This document shows positions 17,985 through 25,388 of a DNA stretch of 64,000 bases, one piece after another. Made by a program: the position numbers and the translations under genes. The DNA lies in assembly GCA_016841765.1 (NCBI GenBank), contig JAENYN010000013.1, positions 1 through 64,000 on the forward strand, given 5' to 3'. The stretch is from Guptibacillus hwajinpoensis. Its GTDB lineage: Bacteria; Bacillota; Bacilli; Bacillales; Bacillaceae_O. The notes under the pieces were generated by a model. It saw only the letters and a list, made by a program, of their open reading frames with translations. It did not search any database and was not told the origin of the DNA. Numbering within the stretch: the stretch's first letter is position 1; the number at the start of each line of letters is the position of its first letter.

Positions 17985-18120
17985 CTATTCCCCTCCTCTT
18001 ATCCCTAATTTCGGGGACCGCCTTTTATTGTCCTTTAATTTTCTTTCGCAAAATTCGTGTATATTTCGCTATTTTTTGATATGATGTAGCTAATTTATTC
18101 GTTTTCGGGAGGGAAGAAAT

Positions 18121-18615
18121 ATGTTTAACGTCGAATCATACGAGGGGACAAAGGCCCAAAAATACGAACTTCTCCTTAAGCAGCTGAGAGCGCTGACAGA
18201 AGGAGAGCCGAATCGGATCGCAAACCTGGCGAATGCTTCAGCACTTCTAAACCAGTTTCTGGATCAAATAAATTGGGTAGGCTTTTACTTGCTGGAAGAC
18301 GGCGAGCTTGTGCTTGGCCCGTTCAACGGCCTGCCCGCCTGCGTCCGCATTTCCGTCGGCAAAGGAGTGTGCGGCACAGCTGTTTCCGAGCGGAAAACAA
18401 TGCGGATTGCCGAAGTTCACGCTTTTCCCGGCCATATCGCATGTGATGCCGCTTCCCGTTCCGAAATTGTCGTACCGATAGTTAAAAAGGATGAAGTGAT
18501 TGGGGTATTGGATATCGACAGCCCGATTATAAATCGTTTCGATGAGACCGATCAGCACTGGCTTGAACAATTTACTGCTGTTTTACAGGAAAACTTGCAG
18601 CACAGCCTTGAATGA
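18121..18615 (+). CDS. ytsP: free methionine-(R)-sulfoxide reductase (GAF domain, YtsP)
   Basis: A single-GAF-domain enzyme (164 aa) that reduces free methionine-R-sulfoxide with thioredoxin. The fRMsr pattern is present: NWVGFYL near residue 60, then three cysteines in PACVRI, GKGVCGTA and HIACDAASRSEIVVP, the last being the usual catalytic one. RBS GGGAGGGAAGAAAT. It is transcribed divergently from refZ and faces a gene for a methionine-degrading enzyme, though a functional link is only inferred. Confidence 0.93.
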   Translation: MFNVESYEGTKAQKYELLLKQLRALTEGEPNRIANLANASALLNQFLDQINWVGFYLLEDGELVLGPFNGLPACVRISVGKGVCGTAVSERKTMRIAEVHAFPGHIACDAASRSEIVVPIVKKDEVIGVLDIDSPIINRFDETDQHWLEQFTAVLQENLQHSLE

Positions 18616-18717
18616 TTGGATTGCAGAACAAAAACAAGCCACTTGATTCCCGTTCCCCCTGGATTCCGTCTTATAAAATTCCATGTCGAAATCAATCTTA
18701 TCCTTTTATATAGCTGA

Positions 18718-18753
18718 AAAAAGGTTCGGCCCTTTGAATGGGCCGAACCTTTT
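18718..18753. terminator. bidirectional terminator between ytsP and the methionine gamma-lyase gene
   Basis: AAAAAGGTTCGGCCC pairs with GGGCCGAACCTTTT around a seven-nt loop. The A and T runs serve both convergent genes. Confidence 0.9.
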
Positions 18754-18787
18754 CGTTTGCTGAGTGGATAGCCGGGATTTTCCCCTT

Positions 18788-19996
18788 TTAAGGATGAACT
18801 TGTTCAGGCGCAAGGACGTTCAAGGCTTGATTGAGATCTGACCAAATGTCTTCCCAGTGCTCTAATCCTACAGAAAGGCGGAGCAGGTTATCTTTTATTC
18901 CCATATGAAGACGTGCATCTTCAGGAATGACTGCATGTGTCATTGTTGCCGGGTGCTGGATCAACGTTTCGGCGTCCCCGAGGCTGACGGCAATCTTGAT
19001 CATATTGACGTTGTTCATCACTTTCTGGGCCTCGGCTTTCCCGCCTTTAATTTCAAAGGAAATCATCCCGCCACCCATTTCCATCTGTTTTTTTGCAATC
19101 GGGTATTGCGGGTTTTCCATGTCAAATGGATAAAAGATATTCTCGACAGCCGGATGCTTTTTCAGCAAGTCAAATATTTTTGCAGCATTTTCGCAATGGC
19201 GATCCATTCTGAGCGGGAGTGTCTTCAAGCCCCTCAGCAAGAGCCACGCATCGAACGGCCCGATTACACCACCGATGTCCTTGCGGGTTGTCATGCTGAT
19301 TTCATCCATCAGCTCTTTGCTGCCAGTCACAAGTCCTGCAATCACATCACCGTGTCCGCCGATATATTTGGTGGCGCTATGGATGACAACATCACAGCCA
19401 AGGTCGAGCGGTCGCTGCAGGTATGGGGAACTGAATGTATTATCGACCACGACCGGAATCCCGTATTCCTTGGCAATCCGCGCAACCATTTCCAAATCGA
19501 TCAATCTCATTGTCGGATTGATCGGGGTTTCCAGATAAATGAGAGTGGTATTCGGTTTGATTTGCCTTCTTATTTCCTCTTCCGATTCCAGATAGCTGAA
19601 ATCATGAGAAATGCCGTGTTTCGCATCCATTAATTCCAGCAGTCCGAATGTGCATCCGTAAATGCCCCTTGACACAAGGATATGGTCTCCGCTCTTCGTA
19701 AGCGAAAACAGCACCGCAGATACCGCTGCCATGCCGGAAGCAAAAGCAAGGCCTGCTTCCCCGCCTTCTAGAGCGGCAATTCGTTCTTCCAGCGCTGTCA
19801 CGGTCGGATTTCCGAGCCTGGAATAAATATAACCTTCGCTTTCACCTGCAAATCGGGCTTCCCCCTGCTCTGCAGTTGAGAAAGTGAATGTGGATGTCTG
19901 ATAAATTGGAGGAGCCAGACTGTCATGATGATGTGCAGAATCATAACCACCATGAATGGCTTCTGTCGCAAAATTTTTCCGTTGTCCGTTTTTCAT
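18788..19996 (-). CDS. methionine gamma-lyase-like PLP enzyme
   Basis: A Cys/Met-metabolism PLP enzyme (402 aa). The start is MKNGQRKN, with GCGGGGGT upstream; the 104-codon longer ORF has no support and covers the promoter and cre. Motifs are SRLGNPTV, the IYGCTFGLL segment, VVDNTFSSPYLQRP, and the PLP lysine in IHSATKYIGGHGDVIAG. A cysteine in YGCT is characteristic of methionine gamma-lyases rather than cystathionine beta/gamma-lyases, so production of methanethiol, ammonia and 2-oxobutyrate is the best guess. Cystathionine or homocysteine lyase activity remains possible. A cre-like site overlaps its -35. Confidence 0.8.
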   Translation of the reverse strand: MKNGQRKNFATEAIHGGYDSAHHHDSLAPPIYQTSTFTFSTAEQGEARFAGESEGYIYSRLGNPTVTALEERIAALEGGEAGLAFASGMAAVSAVLFSLTKSGDHILVSRGIYGCTFGLLELMDAKHGISHDFSYLESEEEIRRQIKPNTTLIYLETPINPTMRLIDLEMVARIAKEYGIPVVVDNTFSSPYLQRPLDLGCDVVIHSATKYIGGHGDVIAGLVTGSKELMDEISMTTRKDIGGVIGPFDAWLLLRGLKTLPLRMDRHCENAAKIFDLLKKHPAVENIFYPFDMENPQYPIAKKQMEMGGGMISFEIKGGKAEAQKVMNNVNMIKIAVSLGDAETLIQHPATMTHAVIPEDARLHMGIKDNLLRLSVGLEHWEDIWSDLNQALNVLAPEQVHP

Positions 19997-20087
19997 ACTA
20001 AACCCCCGCTTTCTGCAAATTGTTAGCTGCCGCTTTCTGTGCCGGCATATTCCTCCCTCTTTAAGAATATGACAATGGCACTGTTTT

Positions 20088-20101
20088 TGAAAGCGTTTTC
20101 T
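20088..20101 (+). promoter_or_regulatory. cre-like site upstream of the methionine gamma-lyase gene
   Basis: TGAAAGCGTTTTCT matches 13 of 14 positions of TGWAANCGNTNWCA. On the minus strand it overlaps a TTTCAA -35-like hexamer, 17 nt from TATTCT. That placement suggests CcpA repression of the downstream lyase gene. Confidence 0.6.
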
Positions 20102-20141
20102 TTTAGAAAAAAGTAAAAAGCCTGTACCGGCCAAGAAGCTG

Positions 20142-22370
20142 TCATACTTCCCGGCCTTTATACACCACCCGGTTCTTCCCTCTAGTTTTTGCTTCATACA
20201 GCGCTTTATCCGCACGATTAAACAGCCGTTTTGCCGAATCCTCCATTTCGCTTTTCCAGATGGTGACTCCGCACGAAACGGTAACACGGGGATCTGTTTC
20301 CTGTTCAACCTTTTCTGTCAGCCGCTCTGCGATTCTGATTCCCGTCTCTGAATTAATGTTCGGCAAGTAAACCGCCAATTCTTCACCACCCCAGCGGGCA
20401 CCCGCATCACCATCACGGATGTTCTTTCTGATAACTTCAGCCACCTGGATGATGACTTCATCACCCTTTTCGTGTCCATAATTATCGTTGATTATTTTAA
20501 AGTTATCTATATCAATCAGCAGGAAAATCCCCTTCTGATCCGTTTGCATTGACTTATGGATATATTCATCGAGATAACTGCGTGAATACAGCCCGGTGAG
20601 ATAATCGGTAATGACCATATGCTCAAGTTCTTCCCTCAGCATGGCATTTGAGAAAGCGAGCGTGGAATGGTGGACAAGGGATTGGAGCAGCTTGAACTCA
20701 TTAAATGAAAACGCGTACGGCTCTCGATGCAAGGCCACAACTGCTCCCTTCAATGTCTGCTGGTGCACCATCGGCACAGCCATCAGCGAACCATACCGAG
20801 TCTGATAGGGCAATTGTGCAGGAAGGTTTCCGAAAAACAGCGAATCCTTTTCTTTCCTGATTTTATTCTCGATTTTGCTGGCGATGGCGCCAGCCTCCTC
20901 TGTGTGAAAATAAGAAGTGCTTCCTGGCAGAAATCCGATGCCGCCATCCGGATCGAACAACATGAATCCAGCTTCCTCTGCCTTAAAAAAACGGGTGATC
21001 TGCTCTGCCATAAAAGAGGTTGTATCGCTTAACCGGGTAAATGTATTGAGGCGGTGGGACGTTTCATTTATGAGCTTCAAGTCCATGATCAGTTGCCTGG
21101 ACTGTTGATAAAGCTGGGCATTTTCAAGAGCGCTTCCTGCTGTATTCGCGAGCAGCAAAATGAATGCCACTTCTTCTTTCGGAAACACCATGGCACTTGG
21201 GGCAGTGACCTTCAGGACACCATACGTCCCCTGCCTCCCCATCAGCGGGGCATACAGCATGGAACGGCGCTCTTTCAGGGAATCTTCAAATTGCACCTCT
21301 CCAGTCAGGTATGCCCGAGCAGCCGCCTGCTGCCATGGTTCTTCCCCGAATTCAAGCCCGCTTACATAGTCATTTTTAAAAGAGTTGTTATCATGTGTAA
21401 GCAGCAGCCTGTATGTAAAATCGGGATACATCAATTCAAGGCTGTGCACAATTTGCTCCAGCACTTCATTCAGTTCTACAGAGCTATGAAACTTGGCCGC
21501 CACGCGCGAAAGCTGTTCAGCCCTTTTTTGTTCTTTCAGGTTTTTAACGTAGCGGTCTGCTTTTGTCAGTATGTCACCGGCCATCTCCCCTGTCTTGTAA
21601 AGCAATTCAAACAGCTTCCGACTGACAGGATCACCGTCCAGTTCATACATAAGGATAAACTGGACGCTATTGATTTCTTGGAATGAAGCAAGAGGCAGAA
21701 ACAGCCGGATATCATCCATCGCCGGAAAAAACTCCGTAGACAGTTCAAACATCTCGGAGAAAACCGGGTTGCCGGTCTGTTTCAATGACTGCCATTTCGC
21801 GAGTGAAAACGTGTGGACTTGCGGGTTTTCCATAATCAAATGATTGGTGGAATTCTCCGGGCAATAGTCGCCGGTCCATTTATTGAAGCTGTATAGCGTG
21901 ACCTCGCTGACAGGGAGCAGTTCTTTCATGTTGTTGACCATGGCGGCTGCCATAACGGAAAATGATTGATCATTTGTTGTAAGCAGCACATCATAACAAA
22001 CAGCCTTAAGTTTTCCGGCAGCGTCACTCGGCACAAGCTGCTGCTGGACTTCTGCGGCGAATTGCCTTTCTATGTATCGTTTCATCGATTCTGTTCCATG
22101 AACAAAACAGGAAACCGAAAGCCGGAACGGCATGGTGCCGTATGACGTTTCAACCATAAAGGGCACTGTCCATTCACTTTTCTCCTGACCTGGCGATTCG
22201 GATTTATCCATCATTCCGCCGATTTGTTCTTTAACCAGTACAGTTCCCGAATCATCTTTAATCGTTATTACTGCGGGGACAAGAATTCTGAGAACTGAAT
22301 TGGAGTGCCGGACGGCACACTCCAACATCCCTTTCAAGCCCGAGGCTTTTAAGCATTCCACTTCTTCCAT
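20142..22370 (-). CDS. dgcP: GAF-GGDEF diguanylate cyclase (DgcP/YtrP)
   Basis: A 742-aa cytoplasmic signalling protein. The first ~280 residues have no motif I can name. GAF-like regions occupy about 285-430 and 440-570, and a C-terminal GGDEF domain about 575-740. The active-site loop is RWGGEELAVYL (GGEEL at 661-665), and DIDNFKIINDNYGHEKGDEV carries the metal and substrate residues. It should therefore make cyclic di-GMP. Position upstream of rpsD/tyrS matches B. subtilis ytrP (dgcP). There are no membrane helices. The intergenic space to the next gene on this strand is short (145 nt) and has no clear terminator. Confidence 0.9.
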   Translation of the reverse strand: MEEVECLKASGLKGMLECAVRHSNSVLRILVPAVITIKDDSGTVLVKEQIGGMMDKSESPGQEKSEWTVPFMVETSYGTMPFRLSVSCFVHGTESMKRYIERQFAAEVQQQLVPSDAAGKLKAVCYDVLLTTNDQSFSVMAAAMVNNMKELLPVSEVTLYSFNKWTGDYCPENSTNHLIMENPQVHTFSLAKWQSLKQTGNPVFSEMFELSTEFFPAMDDIRLFLPLASFQEINSVQFILMYELDGDPVSRKLFELLYKTGEMAGDILTKADRYVKNLKEQKRAEQLSRVAAKFHSSVELNEVLEQIVHSLELMYPDFTYRLLLTHDNNSFKNDYVSGLEFGEEPWQQAAARAYLTGEVQFEDSLKERRSMLYAPLMGRQGTYGVLKVTAPSAMVFPKEEVAFILLLANTAGSALENAQLYQQSRQLIMDLKLINETSHRLNTFTRLSDTTSFMAEQITRFFKAEEAGFMLFDPDGGIGFLPGSTSYFHTEEAGAIASKIENKIRKEKDSLFFGNLPAQLPYQTRYGSLMAVPMVHQQTLKGAVVALHREPYAFSFNEFKLLQSLVHHSTLAFSNAMLREELEHMVITDYLTGLYSRSYLDEYIHKSMQTDQKGIFLLIDIDNFKIINDNYGHEKGDEVIIQVAEVIRKNIRDGDAGARWGGEELAVYLPNINSETGIRIAERLTEKVEQETDPRVTVSCGVTIWKSEMEDSAKRLFNRADKALYEAKTRGKNRVVYKGREV

Positions 22371-22658
22371 TTTTCATCACCACATTTCAGCAGTCAGCAT
22401 AATATCCAGGTTTCAATTCAACACTAAAATATATTTCCATTATATCTTTTCTAGGACTCTTTTCCTATAAATAAACTCCAAAATATTTTCCTTCATCTAT
22501 ATAGGCAATCACTGAACTCAGAAGAAGCAGTTATTATATAATGAGGCGTTTCATTCAGAAGGTGTTTAACTGATTAGGCAGGCAGCCTCTTGCTGAGCAT
22601 TAGAATCCGATGAATATAGAAGGACCACAGTCAGACCGTATTAAATTTATAAACATCC

Positions 22659-22687
22659 TTGACGGCATATATCCTACCGAGTATAAT
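22659..22687 (+). promoter_or_regulatory. strong sigma-A promoter of rpsD
   Basis: TTGACG (22659-22664), 17-nt spacer, TATAAT (22682-22687). Transcription should begin near 22694, leaving a leader of about 180 nt. Confidence 0.85.
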
Positions 22688-22694
22688 GGAATTT

Positions 22695-22870
22695 GTGTGA
22701 AATAGGGCAGCCTGAATGAATGCCGTTATGGCAGTATTTTGTTCCTCAACCGAGGTGTACCGTGTAACTCTTAGCTGCTGGAGCGAAGGTGCATGAAAAC
22801 AAAATGCGCATAACGAGATTCATATCGGTCGTCTGTTTTTATTTTACAGATAAAAACAACGAAGGAGGAG
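22695..22870 (+). promoter_or_regulatory. rpsD leader, probable S4 autoregulatory RNA
   Basis: The transcript from the promoter above has about 180 nt before the S4 start. It includes complementary stretches (GCCGTTATGGC; CCTCAACCGAGG) and a purine-rich GCTGGAGCGAAGG segment. B. subtilis rpsD carries a leader bound by S4 for feedback control. The same is inferred here from length and position, without a covariance match. The rest of the 22371-22876 gap holds the dgcP upstream region. Confidence 0.55.
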
Positions 22871-22876
22871 TCACTT

Positions 22877-23479
22877 ATGGCTCGTTATACAGGACCAACC
22901 TGGAAAATTTCCCGTCGTCTCGGAGTTTCTCTGAGCGGCACCGGCAAGGAGCTTGAAAAGCGTCCTTATGCACCTGGTCAGCATGGACCAACCCAGCGTA
23001 AAAAACTTTCCGAATATGGATTGCAGCTTCAGGAAAAGCAGAAGCTTCGCCATATGTTCGGTTTGAATGAGCGCCAATTCCGCCGCACATTCGATCAAGC
23101 AGGCAAAATGAAGGGTATCCACGGTGAGAACTTCATGATCTTGCTTGAATCCCGCCTGGACAACCTGGTTTACCGTATGGGTCTAGCCCGTACACGCCGC
23201 CAGGCACGCCAGCTTGTAAACCACGGCCACGTTACTGTGGACGGCGGACGCGTAGACATTCCGTCTTACCGCGTACAGCCTGGACAAACAATCGCTGTTC
23301 GCGAAAAGTCCAAAAACCTTGATATCATCAAAGAAGCGATTGAAGTGAATAACTTCATCCCTGAATATGTTTCTGTTGATGCAGAAAAATTGGAAGGTTC
23401 TTATTCCCGCTTCCCAGAGCGTTCCGAACTTCCAGCTGAAATCAACGAAGCGCTTATCGTCGAGTTCTACTCCCGTTAA
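22877..23479 (+). CDS. rpsD: 30S ribosomal protein S4
   Basis: A 200-aa primary 16S rRNA-binding protein that starts assembly of the small subunit body. It opens [16 protein letters not shown] and carries the S4 RNA-binding fold [20 protein letters not shown] and [20 protein letters not shown]. The zinc-binding cysteines of some S4 forms are absent, as usual for the Bacillus form. RBS GAAGGAGGAG. It is monocistronic with its own promoter, leader and terminator, convergent with tyrS. Confidence 0.98.
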   Translation: MARYTGPTWKISRRLGVSLSGTGKELEKRPYAPGQHGPTQRKKLSEYGLQLQEKQKLRHMFGLNERQFRRTFDQAGKMKGIHGENFMILLESRLDNLVYRMGLARTRRQARQLVNHGHVTVDGGRVDIPSYRVQPGQTIAVREKSKNLDIIKEAIEVNNFIPEYVSVDAEKLEGSYSRFPERSELPAEINEALIVEFYSR

Positions 23480-23484
23480 GCATG

Positions 23485-23518
23485 AAAAACCGGACGGCCT
23501 TTGCCGTCCGGTTTTTTT
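23485..23518 (+). terminator. terminator after rpsD
   Basis: AAACCGGACGGC pairs with GCCGTCCGGTTT, followed by a run of T, directly after the rpsD stop. Confidence 0.92.
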
Positions 23519-23569
23519 ATTTTTTTACGAAATTATCCGCTAATTCACCTATTACCCGCTGATCCGACA

Positions 23570-23606
23570 AAAACAATAGCAGCAGGACGTTCCCCTGCTG
23601 CTTTTT
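23570..23606 (-). terminator. terminator after tyrS
   Basis: GCAGCAGG and CCTGCTGC form the stem. The minus strand continues TATTGTTTTT, just past the tyrS stop. Confidence 0.75.
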
Positions 23607-23608
23607 CC

Positions 23609-24868
23609 TTACTTATAGGTGATCAAAAAGTATTTTTTCTTGCCGCGGCGGATGACGGTGAACTTATCTTCAATACGGTCTTTTTCCTGGATTGTGTAAT
23701 CCATTGACTGCTCCCGTTCGCCATTGATGTAGACCGCCCCGTTTTTAATATCTTCACGGGCCTGGCGTTTTGATTGAGAAATTTTTGCCTGTACCAGCAA
23801 TTCGATGAGCCCGATTTCCTTTTCTTCTGTCTCAAAAGAAGGGACATCCTTGAACCCCTGTTCGATATCCTTTGCACTTAAGTCAGAAATGTTCCCGCTG
23901 AAAAGCGCTTCGGATATACGGTTTGCCTGCTGGAGTGCTTCTTCTCCATGCACAAGCTTTGTCACTTCTTCTGCAAGGCGCCGGTGGGCAACCCGTTTTT
24001 CCGGTGCATCCTGAAGTTCCTTTTCTAGCTCCTCAATTTCGTCTTGGGACAGGAAAGTAAAGTACTTCAAAAACTTTACGACATCACGGTCGTCTGTGTT
24101 AAGCAAAAACTGATACAGCTCGTACGGTGTCGTTTTCTCGGCATCAAGCCAGATCGCTCCACCTTCCGTTTTTCCAAACTTGGTGCCATCCGCTTTTGTG
24201 ACAAGCGGAATGGTGAATCCGTAAGCTTTCGCTTCCTCACCTTCCGACCTCCTAATCAGTTCCAGTCCGGCAGTAATGTTGCCCCACTGGTCACTTCCCC
24301 CAATTTGAAGCCGGCAGTTCTCCTGCTGGTACAATTTTAAAAAGTCGTATGATTGAAGAATCATATAACTGAACTCTGTAAAAGAAATGCCGGTTTTTAT
24401 CCGGGATTCCACTGACTCCTTGGCAAGCATGTAATTAATGCCGAAATTTTTGCCTACATCCCGCAGGAAACTGATCACATCGAGCTTGCCGATCCAGTCA
24501 TAGTTATTGGCGACAGCCGCCCTGTTTTCGCCTTCAAAATCGAGAAATTGGGAAAGTTGCCCTTTGATCCGGTCACTCCACAGTTCGACGATCTCCTGCT
24601 GGTTCAGTGTCCGTTCAGCTTTTTTGCCGCTTGGGTCGCCGATTAATCCAGTAGCGCCTCCAACGAGCGCGATCGGATTATGGCCGGCATTTTGAAACCG
24701 CCTTAAAGTCAACACTGTCAGCAAATGACCGATATGAAGACTGTCGGCAGTCGGATCGAAACCACAGTACAGGGTTACCGGCCCTTTTTCCAATTCCTTT
24801 TCCAGGCCTTCCTGGTCTGTCACTTGATTGACCAGTCCACGGTATTGCAAATCATCAAATAAATTCAT
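23609..24868 (-). CDS. tyrS: tyrosyl-tRNA synthetase
   Basis: A class I aminoacyl-tRNA synthetase (419 aa) that charges tRNA-Tyr. It has the HIGH motif at DSLHIGHLLT (about residues 45-48), GGSDQWGNI for tyrosine recognition, the KMSKS-equivalent TKFGKTEGG, and a C-terminal S4-like RNA-binding domain (SKRQAREDIKNGAVYINGE). The start MNLFDDLQ has an AAGGAGAGAA-type site. Expression should depend on tRNA-Tyr charging through the T-box leader upstream. Confidence 0.97.
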   Translation of the reverse strand: MNLFDDLQYRGLVNQVTDQEGLEKELEKGPVTLYCGFDPTADSLHIGHLLTVLTLRRFQNAGHNPIALVGGATGLIGDPSGKKAERTLNQQEIVELWSDRIKGQLSQFLDFEGENRAAVANNYDWIGKLDVISFLRDVGKNFGINYMLAKESVESRIKTGISFTEFSYMILQSYDFLKLYQQENCRLQIGGSDQWGNITAGLELIRRSEGEEAKAYGFTIPLVTKADGTKFGKTEGGAIWLDAEKTTPYELYQFLLNTDDRDVVKFLKYFTFLSQDEIEELEKELQDAPEKRVAHRRLAEEVTKLVHGEEALQQANRISEALFSGNISDLSAKDIEQGFKDVPSFETEEKEIGLIELLVQAKISQSKRQAREDIKNGAVYINGEREQSMDYTIQEKDRIEDKFTVIRRGKKKYFLITYK

Positions 24869-24924
24869 CTGGTTTCTCTCCTTTTTCCGTATGGGGACTT
24901 GAGTGGGTCCCTGTTTTTTGCATA

Positions 24925-25225
24925 TAAAAAAGCCCGCCCCTGAAAAGGGACGAGCTTACTCGCGGTACCACCCTTGTTGAAGGCAAATGTACATGCTTGC
25001 TGCCTTCCACTCTGCTGGATAACGGACCAGTACCGTCTTCCGCTACTGCAGTAAAGGGCTTCATGGCAGGCGGTGCTGCCATCCTTTACGGGTTCACAAA
25101 AGATGCTCCAGGAAGTATTTCACGCCTGCCTTTGTACTGGCTCACACCGGCCGCCAGCTCTCTTGGACAGGGAGTCAGCCGCTACTTGGTCCCTTCAAAG
25201 CATTTTTTTCCAATGTATGTTATAC
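24925..25225 (-). promoter_or_regulatory. T-box riboswitch (tyrosine) controlling tyrS
   Basis: Minus strand. The T-box core AAGGGTGGTACCGCG (24961-24975) is followed by a terminator hairpin, AGCTCGTCCC...GGGGCGGGCT, with a T run (24925-24958). Upstream are Stem I features, including an AGAGAG segment and a specifier-loop-like GTGAAATACTTCC. The UAC there (genomic GTA at 25115-25117) is a tyrosine codon, matching tyrS. Uncharged tRNA-Tyr is expected to promote antitermination. The 24869-25388 gap holds this leader and the PBP promoter. Confidence 0.93.
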
Positions 25226-25352
25226 TATTCTGGTTGTTTGCCAGGGACCAGTGATTTACTGACCCGGGATTAGATATATCCCTTTTTTATCACAGTTGTT
25301 TCCAAAAAGCAAATATATTATTCGACGAAATATACTCAATTACGGGGGTTTA

Positions 25353-25361
25353 TGCTATAAT
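25353..25361 (+). promoter_or_regulatory. extended -10 promoter of the class A PBP gene
   Basis: TGCTATAAT is an extended -10 element. No good -35 hexamer stands 17 nt upstream. The start codon lies 27 nt downstream, after AGGGGGTTGATGT. Confidence 0.6.
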
Positions 25362-25388
25362 AGGGCTGAAATTTTAGGGGGTTGATGT

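Noticed and set aside
18788-20308. 506-aa version of the methionine gamma-lyase ORF
   Set aside because: The extra 104 N-terminal residues are Arg/Lys/Cys-rich, not family-like, and cover the promoter and cre site.
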